Positions 1 through 8,833 are shown, numbered from the stretch's first letter. The stretch: 64,000 nucleotides of DNA from JANQQN01 sp964519665 (GCA_964519665.1 CAZFIV010000011.1:61867-125866); one strand, 5' to 3'. A program made the numbers and translations. Notes: generated by a model not told the origin, from the sequence alone.

Positions 1-1025
1 GATGCGCTTGCGGTGCTACGAAGCCCCAGCTTGCGTGCGGCGTAGGTGTCCAGCAGATACGATCGCAAGACACCCTTCTCGATCACCACATTGCGGCGGC
101 TCGCCAGGCCTTCGCCGTCGTAGGGGCGGGAGGCCGGGGCGGCGGGCATGAGCGGGTCGTCGACGATGGTGACGCCATCGGCGGCGACGGACTCGCCGAG
201 CGCATCGACGAGATAACTCGTGCGTCGGTAGATGGCGCTGCCCGAAATGCAGCTGAATAGGAGACTCAGGAGGGCGCGCCCCGCGTCGGGGTCGAACACG
301 ACCGGTACCTCGCACGTGGGTACCTTCTTGGCGCCGAGCTTGGCCAGCGTCCGTCGGGCCGCTTCTTGCCCGATCGCGGTAGGGTCAGCGAGCGCCTGAG
401 TGTGGCGGCGGGCGTCCCAGTAAAAACCGTTGCGCTTTTTGCCCCCGGCGTCGTCGGCGATCGGGATGACCACCAAGCTCTGGTAGGTGCCTTGGTACCC
501 TCCGCTGAAGCCCCCGCTGGTGACCAGGGCCGATGCACCCCACGTTCGGCTAAACGTCGAACCGTCGCTGTTGGTGATCTTCGGGTCGAATTCGCGAGCC
601 GCCCGTTCGCCGCCGAGCGCGTACTCGGTGGCCTTGGCACCGTCGATCTGGGCGCCGGTCGGGTCGTGGAGGTCGAGGTCGGCGGGGGATTCGCGCATGA
701 GCTCGGACGGATCGGGCGGACCCGCCTCGAGGTCGGGTTCGGACAGCGCCGCGAGTTCGAGGGCGTCGGCGACCAGCCGAGCCAAACCGTCGTCGGTGAG
801 GTCACTCGTGTAGGTGATACCGGCTCGACCCTCTTTGATCACCCGGATGCCCACCGCGCTGCTGCCGGCTTCTTCTACGAGCTCTCGCTCGCCAAGCCGG
901 ACTTTGACCGACAGGACCTGGCTGTCGCGAGCCAAGACCTCGGCGATGTCGGCACCCCTGCTCATGGCGCTGTCGACCAGCCGTTGGGCGCGGTCGATGA
1001 GTGCCGCTACACGCTCGTTACTCAT
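1..1025 (-). CDS. tldE: TldE/PmbA metalloprotease subunit, 3' part beyond window edge
   Basis: Partner subunit of the cytoplasmic TldD/TldE peptidase, which in E. coli matures microcin B17 and degrades unfolded peptides. The frame opens with ATG at 1025 and stays open for 341 codons to the left edge, so roughly the last quarter is missing. The N-terminal half carries the family's twisted-sheet domain, and near the edge the segment GVLRSYLLDTYAARKLG is a very typical PmbA/TldE stretch. As expected for TldE, no HExxxH zinc motif is present; the partner encoded just upstream has it. The start lies only 10 bases after the tldD stop, so the two are one operon and probably co-translated. Family assignment is firm; the C-terminus cannot be judged. 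Confidence 0.93.
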   Translation of the reverse strand, partial: MSNERVAALIDRAQRLVDSAMSRGADIAEVLARDSQVLSVKVRLGERELVEEAGSSAVGIRVIKEGRAGITYTSDLTDDGLARLVADALELAALSEPDLEAGPPDPSELMRESPADLDLHDPTGAQIDGAKATEYALGGERAAREFDPKITNSDGSTFSRTWGASALVTSGGFSGGYQGTYQSLVVIPIADDAGGKKRNGFYWDARRHTQALADPTAIGQEAARRTLAKLGAKKVPTCEVPVVFDPDAGRALLSLLFSCISGSAIYRRTSYLVDALGESVAADGVTIVDDPLMPAAPASRPYDGEGLASRRNVVIEKGVLRSYLLDTYAARKLGLRSTASA

Positions 1026-1035
1026 GCTTCAGACC

Positions 1036-2478
1036 TCACCCGACCTGCGTGCCGCCGACGGTGATCGCCGAAATGCGAGTGGTTGGGCAGCCAACGCCTA
1101 CCGGCACCTGCTGACCTTCTTTGCCGCACGTCCACATTCCGTCGGACATCTCGACATCCGATGCCAGCATGTCGACTTTGCACAGTACATCCGGGCCATT
1201 GCCAATCAAGTTGACACCCTTCAAAGGGGCGGTGAGTTTACCATCTTCGATCAGATAGCTCTCGGTCAACGAGAAGACGAAGTCACCATTCGAGATGTTG
1301 ACCTGGCCACCGGAGAAACGCTTGGCGTATACACCCTTCTTTACGCTGGCGATGATCTCCTCCGGCGTATGAGGGCCCTGGGTCATGATGGTGTTGGTCA
1401 TGCGGGGCATCGGATGATGGCGAAACGATTGCCGGCGACCGTGGTGACTCGAAACCTTGAAGTGTTTGGCACTCGTTCGGTCTTGCAGGTAGCCTCGCAG
1501 GACTCCATTGTCGATCAGGTGCACGGGCCTCGCGTCGTTGCCTTCGTCGTCGATATTGATCGAACCGCGAGAACCCAGATAGGTCGGGTCATCCACAACG
1601 GATACGAGCTCGCTGGCGACGACTTCACCGATACGGTCGGAGTAATTCGAGGTTTTCTTGCGGTTGAAGTCTGCTTCGAGGCCATGACCCACAGCTTCAT
1701 GGAGCAAGATGCCGCTGTCGCCAGGTGCCAGCACGACCGGCAGCTCCCCGGCCGGCGCGTCCTTGGCGTCGAGCATGTCGATGGCGATCCGAGCCGCTTC
1801 CCGGCCATGGTCTTCGGGTTTCTTGCCGCCCATCAGAAAGTACTCCATCCCCATCCGCCCACCGCCGCTCGACGAGCCCGACTGACGTAGCGGACCATCT
1901 TCGGCGACCGCATTTACGCTGAATCGAAGCAAAGGCTGGTGATCGCGCACGAAGACCCCATCGCTGGTCGCGATCAGGACCTCCTTGATCTCTTCAGTAA
2001 AGCTCGCCTGCACCTTCTCGATGCGAGGGTCGTAGGCGCGGGCGGCTTGATCGGCCCGCCGCAGCATTCGTCGCTTCTCGGTGCCCGGGACTTCGAGGGT
2101 CAGCGTCTCGAAGGGATAGCGATTGGGATGCTCTTTGGGCGCCGGCACCGGGACCTCGGGCGCTCCGCCGCCGGCCGCGATCTGACCGGCGATCTTGGCG
2201 GCGTTGGCCATCGCGTCGGGCGCCAAACTCTCGGTGTAGGCGTAACCGGTCGCGTCGCCTTTGAGGACTCGAACCCCCAGGCCGAGGCTTACGCCTCGGC
2301 CGGCCGCTTTGAGGATGCCGTCCTCGTACGAGAAGCTACCCGATGCTTGATACTCGAAGTAGAGATCCGCGTAGTCTCCGCCCGCCGAGAGGGCCGTCTG
2401 CAGGAGCTTTCGAGCCGTCTCGGGGTCGACGGCCATCGGGCCGCCCGGCGCGAATGGAGCGCGATACGATGTCGTCAT
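1036..2478 (-). CDS. tldD: TldD zinc metalloprotease catalytic subunit
   Basis: Catalytic subunit of the TldD/TldE peptidase. At 480 residues it matches E. coli TldD (481). The zinc motif HEAVGH sits at residues 260-265, and the family block MPRMTNT and the C-terminal stretch GNGPDVL are present. The frame remains open far upstream of 2478, through the neighbouring gene, but the ATG at 2478 gives the family length and lies 65 bases after the upstream stop, so the long extension is rejected. A second in-frame ATG 14 codons later is a possible alternative. Acts in the cytosol as a heterodimer with the product of the gene immediately downstream. Confidence 0.95.
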   Translation of the reverse strand: MTTSYRAPFAPGGPMAVDPETARKLLQTALSAGGDYADLYFEYQASGSFSYEDGILKAAGRGVSLGLGVRVLKGDATGYAYTESLAPDAMANAAKIAGQIAAGGGAPEVPVPAPKEHPNRYPFETLTLEVPGTEKRRMLRRADQAARAYDPRIEKVQASFTEEIKEVLIATSDGVFVRDHQPLLRFSVNAVAEDGPLRQSGSSSGGGRMGMEYFLMGGKKPEDHGREAARIAIDMLDAKDAPAGELPVVLAPGDSGILLHEAVGHGLEADFNRKKTSNYSDRIGEVVASELVSVVDDPTYLGSRGSINIDDEGNDARPVHLIDNGVLRGYLQDRTSAKHFKVSSHHGRRQSFRHHPMPRMTNTIMTQGPHTPEEIIASVKKGVYAKRFSGGQVNISNGDFVFSLTESYLIEDGKLTAPLKGVNLIGNGPDVLCKVDMLASDVEMSDGMWTCGKEGQQVPVGVGCPTTRISAITVGGTQVG

Positions 2479-2543
2479 GCGAACCACCGTAGCAACCCAG
2501 GACCGTTCGGCAAACGAGGTGATGGTTCTTCGGGTCTTTGTCT

Positions 2544-3308
2544 TCAGATAACGGAGCATCTCGTGCCGAACTGATGACGCAGGCGACGGGCGAGGGCGAC
2601 GCCCCGAATCGAGCGGACACCGTGCCAGCAGGCATCGTCTCCCCCCATCAACTCCGCGACCGCGCCGGGGACCGCCGCCGTAATCTCCGGCGCGTGCACG
2701 GCCTTGAACGGGAAGGGCTCGTCGGGAAGCAGAACGATCTGGGGCTCGCGGCGGGCCAATTCGCGTAGGGATATTTCGGGATACCGCGTATCGACGTCGC
2801 CGAAGACGTTGCTCCCCCCCGCCCGGCTCAGTAGGTCGCTCACATATGTGTCCGCGTTGAGGGTCATCCAGGGGTTTCTCCAGATGAGGTACGCGAACGT
2901 GAACTTCCGCGGGTCGCTTTTCTGCAGGGCCGTTAGTTCGGCGAGGGCGCGTTCGAGCTCCGCGGCTCGCGCTTCGGCCCGGTCGGCGGTGCCGCACAGC
3001 TCGCCGATCCGCCGGAGATCTTCGGGCACCTGATCGACCCGCCGGGGAAACGCGGTGGCGATTCGAAAGTCCGCCGACAGCGCTTCGTAGTCCTCCCGGC
3101 GGTTTTCCTCCTCGTTGACGAAGATCAGGTCCGGCTGCGCCGCTCGGATCCGGTCGAGCTTCGGGTCTTTGGTGCCCCCCATCTTCGGCAAACCCGCCAC
3201 CACGGTTGCTGGGTGAATGCAAAAGCGGGTAATGCCTACGATCCTATCGGCGAGGCCGAAGTCGATGAGGGTCTCGGTGACCGATGGCACCAACGAAACG
3301 ATTCGCAC
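2544..3308 (-). CDS. helical-backbone metal receptor (BtuF-like) protein without signal peptide
   Basis: A 254-residue protein starting at a GTG (MRIVSLVPSVTE), the characteristic first strand of the BtuF/cobalamin-type periplasmic binding fold. It continues with a VGITRFCIHP block and PDLIFVNEEENR, typical of the family. BtuF-type receptors normally deliver corrinoid or iron chelates to an ABC importer in the periplasm, but this one begins directly at the first beta strand with no signal peptide or lipobox, and no permease or ATPase is nearby. Many genomes carry such stand-alone cytosolic-looking members whose ligand is unknown. It is probably the first gene of an operon with tldD-tldE. Fold assignment is good; ligand and role are not known. 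Confidence 0.8.
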   Translation of the reverse strand: MRIVSLVPSVTETLIDFGLADRIVGITRFCIHPATVVAGLPKMGGTKDPKLDRIRAAQPDLIFVNEEENRREDYEALSADFRIATAFPRRVDQVPEDLRRIGELCGTADRAEARAAELERALAELTALQKSDPRKFTFAYLIWRNPWMTLNADTYVSDLLSRAGGSNVFGDVDTRYPEISLRELARREPQIVLLPDEPFPFKAVHAPEITAAVPGAVAELMGGDDACWHGVRSIRGVALARRLRHQFGTRCSVI

Positions 3309-3396
3309 GGTCCGTTTTCTAGCAGTCCGTACCCGCGCTCGGCCACCCGGTGACGACGGCGGTCATTCACTCGAAACTTGTCGTCGTCGCCCACCC

Positions 3397-4425
3397 ATGT
3401 TTGACGATGCCATGACTCGTACGGTGGTCACCGGAGCGGCGGGGTTCGTCGGTCGTTGGCTGGTGAAGGCGCTGGCCGAGCGCGGTGATGAGGTGTCGGC
3501 GAGCGATCGGATCGACCCAGCGGACCTCCCCCCAGAGGCGCGGTTCGTACTCGCCGACATTCGGTCGGGCGCGGACGTCGTCTCCTTATGCGAGGGGGCG
3601 GAAGTCGTCTTTCACACCGCCAGTGTGATCCACACCCGGCACGACGGCTCGGACACCCTCCGCGCAGTCAACGTCGAGGGCACTCGACACCTGCTCGAAG
3701 CGGCGGCGGCGGCCGGTGTCAAGCGGTTCGTGTACGTCAGCTCGGCCAGCGTCGTGTACGAGGGGCGCGATATCGAGAACGGCGATGAGCGCCTGCCGTA
3801 CGCGAAGTCCCTTCACTCCCCATACGCAAAGTCGAAGGCGGAGGCGGAGGCGATGGTGCTCGCCGCTTCGAAAGACAGCCTGCGCACGGTCGCCATTCGC
3901 CCGCATATCGTGTTCGGGCCCGGTGATACGCGATTCCTCCCGGCGATCCTCGAGCGTGCCCGGGCCGGTCGTTTGAAGGTCGGCGTCGGGCGGCGGCGGA
4001 GCCTTTCCGACTTCACGTACATCAGCAACCTGACCGATGCGTTGCTGCTGGCCGATGCGGCTCTGCAAGGGGACTCGCCGACCGCGGCCGGCCAAGCGTA
4101 CTTCGTGTCCAACGGTGAGCCGATCGACTTTTTCGACTTCGTGAATCGGGTGCTCGAAGGGCTCGACCTGCCGGCGGTCCGGGCGCGGGTCCCGTTTGCG
4201 CTCGCCTATGGCGCGGCGGCGGTCGCCGAGACGTGGCAGACCTGGCGGGGGGCGCCGATCGGACAAGAAGAGGGGCTATCCAGGTTCTCGGTGCGTTACA
4301 TGTGCACCCACCATTTCTTTTCGATCGAAAAAGCACGCCGAGACCTCGGATATGCCCCGCGGGTCGATTTGGCCGGCGGCATCGAGCTGACGTGCGAGGC
4401 GTTGCGGCGGGCCGGGAGTGCATGA
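3397..4425 (+). CDS. NSDHL/3beta-HSD-like NAD(P)-dependent SDR
   Basis: Extended short-chain dehydrogenase of 342 residues. The nucleotide-binding TGAAGFVG is at residues 12-19, the active-site serine in VSSAS near 115 and the catalytic YxxxK at Tyr143/Lys147. Several blocks (SSASVVYEG, AIRPH-IVFGPGD, LSDFTYISNL, SNGEPIDFFDF) resemble by eye the eukaryotic sterol-4alpha-carboxylate 3-dehydrogenase NSDHL/ERG26 more than sugar epimerases. Other 3beta-HSD-type enzymes, including OleD-like reductases, remain possible. An ATG at 3412 is an alternative start. Its stop overlaps the next gene's ATG (ATGA), so the pair is translationally coupled. It lies far from the sterol operon at 51-61 kb, so a sterol role is only inferred. 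Confidence 0.85.
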   Translation: MFDDAMTRTVVTGAAGFVGRWLVKALAERGDEVSASDRIDPADLPPEARFVLADIRSGADVVSLCEGAEVVFHTASVIHTRHDGSDTLRAVNVEGTRHLLEAAAAAGVKRFVYVSSASVVYEGRDIENGDERLPYAKSLHSPYAKSKAEAEAMVLAASKDSLRTVAIRPHIVFGPGDTRFLPAILERARAGRLKVGVGRRRSLSDFTYISNLTDALLLADAALQGDSPTAAGQAYFVSNGEPIDFFDFVNRVLEGLDLPAVRARVPFALAYGAAAVAETWQTWRGAPIGQEEGLSRFSVRYMCTHHFFSIEKARRDLGYAPRVDLAGGIELTCEALRRAGSA

Positions 4426-5342
4426 TGGCGCTGGTGCTCGACCGGGCGACGGTGGCGGTCACCGGGGCGACCGGGTTCATCGGACGGTATTTGGTCGAAG
4501 CGCTCGTGGCGCGAGGGGCGACGGTCCGAGCGGTGGTCCGACGGCCCGATAAGGCGAAGGCGCTCTTTTCTTCGTCGGTCGAGATCTGGGCCGCCGATCT
4601 CGCCGACCAGCCGGCCATGACTCGGGCCTTCGAGGGTGTCGACGCGGTGATGGCCAACGCGGCGTTGGTCGACGTCGCGGCGCGGGACGCCGGGCCGATG
4701 ATCGAGGCCAACGTCAAGGGCGTGGAGCGCACCTATCGGGCGATGGCTGACGCGGGCGTTCGGAGGGCCGTGCACACCTCGAGCGTGACCGCCTACCTGC
4801 CGAAACGCGACCATTTCTATCACGAGGACGATCCGGTGCACCCGCCGGGGGCCGATAGCCGGTGGCTGAACCACTACGGGGTGACCAAAGCCGCGGGCGA
4901 GCATCGGGCCCGGGAGATCTGCCACCAGACGGGCATCGCGTGGTCGGCCTGTCGGCCCCATACGGTATACGGCAACCATGATCGCGGAACCTTCACCAGG
5001 TGGTTTCTGCGGGTGCTGAGTCTGCCGGTGACCGTTTTTCCGGCGTATCTACACCTGCCGTCGATCTATGCAGGTGACCTTGCCGAGGCGATGTGCCGGA
5101 TGCTGGAACGCGACACCGCGGCCGACCGCGTCTATAACACGTGCACCGATCCGGACCAAGTTACCTACTGGCAGCTGATGGACGCCTACCGACGAGCGGG
5201 GGGGGCCGCCCCCCGGATGGTGGTGCCGCTTCCGTTGCCGCTTCGCCGACGCTACTCGACCCAACGCATGCGGTCCGACCTCGACTTTGTTCCCCGCTCC
5301 CCCGTCGACGCCTTTCGAGAGATGCTCGCCGCGCGAGATTGA
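4422..5342 (+). CDS. NAD-dependent epimerase/dehydratase (SDR)
   Basis: Second extended SDR, 306 residues, starting at ATGATG that overlaps the previous stop by four bases. TGATGFIG is at residues 14-21 and the catalytic YGVTK at Tyr152/Lys156, with HTSSV supplying the active-site serine. The C-terminal half follows the sugar epimerase/3beta-HSD pattern, including a Rossmann-distal block DPDQVTYWQLMDA. Substrate cannot be told: NDP-sugars, dihydroflavonol-type ketones or 3-keto sterols/lipids are all handled by this superfamily. Tight coupling to the NSDHL-like gene suggests that the two enzymes act in one pathway. Confidence 0.85.
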   Translation: MMALVLDRATVAVTGATGFIGRYLVEALVARGATVRAVVRRPDKAKALFSSSVEIWAADLADQPAMTRAFEGVDAVMANAALVDVAARDAGPMIEANVKGVERTYRAMADAGVRRAVHTSSVTAYLPKRDHFYHEDDPVHPPGADSRWLNHYGVTKAAGEHRAREICHQTGIAWSACRPHTVYGNHDRGTFTRWFLRVLSLPVTVFPAYLHLPSIYAGDLAEAMCRMLERDTAADRVYNTCTDPDQVTYWQLMDAYRRAGGAAPRMVVPLPLPLRRRYSTQRMRSDLDFVPRSPVDAFREMLAARD

Positions 5343-5379
5343 AGTTGGCGACCGGAGAGCTTCGTCGTACCTCTGGGAT

Positions 5380-5964
5380 GTGGTTGAGCTACGGCGGGTC
5401 TGTGTTTTTTGTGGTTCGGCCATCGGGCGCGATCCGGCGTTCGCGGCCGCCGCGACCACCCTCGGCACGCTCCTGGCGAAGCGGCGAATCGGCCTCGTCT
5501 ACGGCGGGGCGATGGTGGGCTTGATGGGTGAGGTCGCGGACGCGGCCCTGACGGCTGGGGGCGAGGTGTATGGCGTGATTCCCGAGAAGCTCGCCGCGAA
5601 AGAGATCGCCCACGACGGCCTTACTCAGCTGCATATCGTCGACGGGATGCACGCCCGCAAGGCCAAGATGGCCGCGCTCTCCGATGCGTTCGTATCGTTG
5701 CCGGGCGGGTGGGGAACCCTCGAGGAGACCTTCGAGGTGCTGACGTGGCTCCAGCTGCGCTACCACGAAAAGCCGGTCGGGCTGATCAACGTGAACGGTT
5801 ATTACGACGGGCTGTTGGCCTTCGCCGACCACGCGCTGGAGGTTGGTCTGCTTACGCTGGAGAACCGGCGACTGTTGCTCGACGCCGATGACCCCGAGAC
5901 GCTCTTGGCTCGGTTGAGCAACATCGAGTTGCCACCGGCGCCCCGGTGGATGGAGCGTCCCTAG
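5380..5964 (+). CDS. LOG-family protein (cytokinin-riboside monophosphate phosphoribohydrolase type)
   Basis: A 194-residue Rossmann-like protein of the Lonely Guy (LOG)/YvdD type. The signature PGGWGTLEE is at residues 108-116 and the N-terminal VCVFCGS strand is typical. LOG enzymes hydrolyse the N-glycosidic bond of (modified) AMP, releasing the base and ribose-5-phosphate; in most bacteria the physiological substrate is uncertain. An upstream in-frame ATG exists at 5287, but it would overlap the previous gene and add about 31 residues unlike the family, so the GTG at 5380 is preferred, although no good Shine-Dalgarno precedes it. Confidence 0.88.
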   Translation: MVELRRVCVFCGSAIGRDPAFAAAATTLGTLLAKRRIGLVYGGAMVGLMGEVADAALTAGGEVYGVIPEKLAAKEIAHDGLTQLHIVDGMHARKAKMAALSDAFVSLPGGWGTLEETFEVLTWLQLRYHEKPVGLINVNGYYDGLLAFADHALEVGLLTLENRRLLLDADDPETLLARLSNIELPPAPRWMERP

Positions 5965-5981
5965 AGGCGGAGGCAGCATCG

Positions 5982-6887
5982 ATGTTTATCGAGCGACAAC
6001 ACGTGTTGGTCCGCGGCCTCCGGATCGTCGTTCATGCTTACGGCGACCCGACTGGGCGCCCTCTGCTCTGCCTGCACGGGTTTCTCGACCACGGATCTTC
6101 ATTTCGCTTCATGGCCGAACACCTGCCGGGGTATCGGGTCGTGGCGCCCGATATGCGCGGGCACGGAGAGTCGGAGTGGGTTGGACCAGGCGGCTATTAT
6201 CACTTCTACGACTACTATGACGATTGTCGGGCGGTGATAGAGGCGTTCGGTTGGTCGCAGTTCAGCTTGCTGGGCCATTCGATGGGGGGAAGCGTGGCCA
6301 CCGGCTTGGCCGCGCTCGAGGCTGACCGGGTCGACCGCCTGGTTTTACTGGAGGGCATGGGGCCGCCGTTCGGAGATCTGACCCTGAGCGTGGACCGACT
6401 GCGTCGGTGGGTTCAGGCGCTCCGCAAGCCGGGGTGCGTCGGTGGTCCCGATGAGCGCCGGATGGCCCGCCGGGTGATGGAGAGCGTCGACGATGCGGCT
6501 CGTCGGATCCGCACCCTGAATCAGCGCCTCCCCGAAGCTCGGGCCAAAGCGCTCGCCGAGACTTCGACCGAGCCCGTCGCCGGTGGGGTGTGCTGGCGGT
6601 ATGACCCTTTGCATCGTACGCCCGCCGCCAAGCCGTTCGTCCGCGGAGAAGCCGAGGCGATCTGGCGGGGCATCCGGGCCCCGGTCCTGTCGATCCACGG
6701 GGCGGAAAGCCCTTGGCGGCCCGAGCACACACTGGAGCGTCACCGAACTCTAGGTCAGGTTCTCGTGGGCGCTTTGGCCGAGGCCGGCCATAACCTCCAC
6801 CACGACCAACCCGAGCGGCTCGCGCAGGTCGTCAAGCACTGGTTGTCGACGCCGAGTGTCCTGCCGGCGGGCCTCAATCCGTCCTAA
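5982..6887 (+). CDS. alpha/beta hydrolase
   Basis: A 301-residue alpha/beta-hydrolase-fold protein. Seen in order: the oxyanion loop LHGFLDHG near residue 31, DMRGHGES near 57, the nucleophile elbow GHSMGG at 98-103 (Ser100) and a C-terminal AEAGHNLH that supplies the catalytic His. A Ser nucleophile argues against haloalkane dehalogenase/OleB relatives, which use Asp. The start at 5982 is chosen because GGAGG lies eight bases before it; an in-frame ATG at 5946 would overlap the LOG gene. Substrate unknown: esterases, epoxide-free lipases and peroxidases share these motifs. It is probably in one transcript with the preceding three genes. Confidence 0.9.
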   Translation: MFIERQHVLVRGLRIVVHAYGDPTGRPLLCLHGFLDHGSSFRFMAEHLPGYRVVAPDMRGHGESEWVGPGGYYHFYDYYDDCRAVIEAFGWSQFSLLGHSMGGSVATGLAALEADRVDRLVLLEGMGPPFGDLTLSVDRLRRWVQALRKPGCVGGPDERRMARRVMESVDDAARRIRTLNQRLPEARAKALAETSTEPVAGGVCWRYDPLHRTPAAKPFVRGEAEAIWRGIRAPVLSIHGAESPWRPEHTLERHRTLGQVLVGALAEAGHNLHHDQPERLAQVVKHWLSTPSVLPAGLNPS

Positions 6888-6983
6888 TGTCGCACGCTTC
6901 GCACAAAAGGTTGTCGAGGCGCGCTTCGGCGTCAGATCGCGCTGTCATCGGTAGGGCGGAAGTGGTTATAGAGCCTTGGGACC

Positions 6984-8573
6984 GTGACCCAGCTCCCTAG
7001 TGCCATCGGTGGTTACGAGATCCTCGGCCTTCTGGGCACCGGAGGCATGGCTGAGGTCTTTTTGGGGCGTTTCAGGGGGCCTGCGGGCTTCGAACGTCCT
7101 GTCGTGATCAAGAGGATCCTCCCCCATCTCGCCCGCGAACAGCACTTCGTGGACATGTTCCGGGACGAGGCCATGATCGCGGCCCGCATTCATCACCGCA
7201 ACGTGGTCGAAGTGCACGAGCTCGGTCAGGATGGTGCCGAGCTGTTCCTGGTGATGGAATATCTCGGGGGGGAGAGCGCATCGGCGCTCGCCCGCCGCCT
7301 CGGGCAGCGAAAAAAGCTCCTCAGCTTCGGCTTGTGCGCGCACCTGGTGGCCGAGGTTTGCGGCGGTCTGCACGCGGCCCACGAGTTGGTCGACGAGACG
7401 GGTCGGGCCCTCGAGATCGTCCACCGCGACGTCTGTCCCGCCAATATCTTTGTTACCTACGACGGCGAGGTGAAGATCCTCGATTTCGGTATTGCCCTGG
7501 CCGCCAATCGGCTCACCGAAACCCAAGCCGGCCAGGTCAAGGGCAAGTACGCCTACATGTCGCCCGAACAGTGTCAGGGTAAGGCGATCGACCGCCGATC
7601 GGATATCTTCTCGCTCGGCATCGTCCTGTACGAGATGAGCACGTGCCGGCGTCTATTCAAACGCCCCAGCGACATGGATACGTTCACCGCGGTGTGCACT
7701 GAAGACGTGGTGCCGCCGTCTCAGCTGGTCGCCAACTATCCGCCGGAGCTGCAGCGCATCTGCTTGAAGGCGCTCAGCAAAGAGCCGAGGCGCCGTTATA
7801 GTACGGCGGCGGCGATGCAGACCGACTTGCTAAGGCTCAGTCGGGAGCTGAGCAAAGACAAGCTCCCCGAAGCATCGCTGGCGAGGGTCTTGCGCAGGCT
7901 CTTCGCGGACCGCATCGAGCAAAAACGCCAGATGCTGACCTGGAGGTCGACGGCGGAGGGTGTCGGCCGGCCCTACGTTCTGAGCGATGACGGTGCCCTT
8001 GACCTGCCGGTGGTGCCGTCGCCCGACGAGCTGAAAGCGGCGCGAGCGGCAGCCCAGGCCGAGACGTGGGCGGTCGAAGGCGGTCGCGAGTCCGGGCCTC
8101 ATAGCGCCTTGGGTTCCGGCCCCCGTACGGGCCCCCGAGGCCCAACTTGGTCCGCCCAGGGCCCCGAATCCGGGGCTTCGGGCTTGGCTTCAGGGCTTGG
8201 CCCGCGTCGATGGCTCGGGTGGTTGCCGATCATGCTCCTCATCGGTGGGATGGCCGGTTGGTGGTGGACGACGCCGCTCTCGCTCCGGTCGATGGACGCC
8301 AAGCCCGGCTCCGTCGAGGCCGCGGAGACCGTCTCGGTCGAGCTCGACTCGACGCCACCGTCGGTCTCGGTGTACCGGGACGGAAGACGGCTGGGCACGA
8401 CGCCGCTGAGGGTGGCGCTTCCTAGGGGGCGCGCTCCCGTCGTTTTCACTCTCAAAAGAGAGGGGTATGCGGACCGGGTAGAGCGCGTCGTGCCCACTGA
8501 GGACCGCACGCTGCAGCTGCGCCTTCGGCGGACCACCGACGACCCGGCAGGAGGCCAAGGCCCCCTCCGCTAG
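6984..8573 (+). CDS. Ser/Thr protein kinase with C-terminal membrane segment and PEGA domain
   Basis: Eukaryote-like protein kinase of 529 residues from a GTG start. The glycine loop GTGGMAEV is near residue 18, the ATP-anchoring Lys is Lys43 (VIK), the catalytic loop HRDVCPAN is 147-154 and DFG begins at Asp167, followed by SPEQ. The catalytic-loop Lys of HRDLKPxN is replaced by Cys, as Ser/Thr often does in myxobacterial kinases. After the kinase comes a Gly/Pro/Ser-rich low-complexity linker, a single hydrophobic segment around residues 411-428 and a PEGA-like domain (TPPSVSVYRDGRRLGTTP) that should lie outside the membrane. Signal and targets unknown. Confidence 0.93.
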   Translation: MTQLPSAIGGYEILGLLGTGGMAEVFLGRFRGPAGFERPVVIKRILPHLAREQHFVDMFRDEAMIAARIHHRNVVEVHELGQDGAELFLVMEYLGGESASALARRLGQRKKLLSFGLCAHLVAEVCGGLHAAHELVDETGRALEIVHRDVCPANIFVTYDGEVKILDFGIALAANRLTETQAGQVKGKYAYMSPEQCQGKAIDRRSDIFSLGIVLYEMSTCRRLFKRPSDMDTFTAVCTEDVVPPSQLVANYPPELQRICLKALSKEPRRRYSTAAAMQTDLLRLSRELSKDKLPEASLARVLRRLFADRIEQKRQMLTWRSTAEGVGRPYVLSDDGALDLPVVPSPDELKAARAAAQAETWAVEGGRESGPHSALGSGPRTGPRGPTWSAQGPESGASGLASGLGPRRWLGWLPIMLLIGGMAGWWWTTPLSLRSMDAKPGSVEAAETVSVELDSTPPSVSVYRDGRRLGTTPLRVALPRGRAPVVFTLKREGYADRVERVVPTEDRTLQLRLRRTTDDPAGGQGPLR

Positions 8574-8833
8574 CTCGTCCGACGTCGCGGTCCGCGGTAC
8601 GGCAGTCCAGAATTGGTAGTCCAACTTCGGAGACGGTTGTGCCGCGTTGATATCCGGGAAGTCTTGGCCTTGGGGCGGGAGGCCAGCGCGGCGCCAACGA
8701 GGATCAGAAGCACGCCGACCAGAGCGATCGGTGCGACCCGATCGTCGTTGATGGTCGCTCCGAGCACCAAGGCGACGACCGGCAGCAGATAGGTGATCAG
8801 TGACGCTCGGGTCGACCCGATGCGGCCGATCAT
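8570..8833 (-). pseudogene. EamA/DMT transporter C-terminal remnant
   Basis: A short open frame of 87 codons whose first 55 residues (for example GSTRASLITYLLPVVALVLG followed by VALIGVLLILVGAAL-like helices) read as the last two membrane helices of an EamA-family drug/metabolite exporter. The other eight helices are absent: upstream in this frame lies the 3' end of the DUF885 gene. Its ATG overlaps that gene's stop codon (ATGA). The tail of about 30 residues has no recognisable feature and overlaps the kinase stop by four bases. It is most likely the debris of a transporter gene truncated by deletion or by insertion of its neighbour; an expressed two-helix peptide cannot be excluded. Confidence 0.6.

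Noticed and set aside
2479..3222. Long N-terminal extension of tldD
   Set aside because: The frame is open upstream but lies across the metal-receptor gene and has no homology-like content; TldD of family length starts at 2478.
3397..6887. SDR plus alpha/beta hydrolase as an olefin (OleBD) cluster
   Set aside because: The hydrolase uses a Ser nucleophile instead of Asp, and no OleA thiolase or OleC ligase is present.
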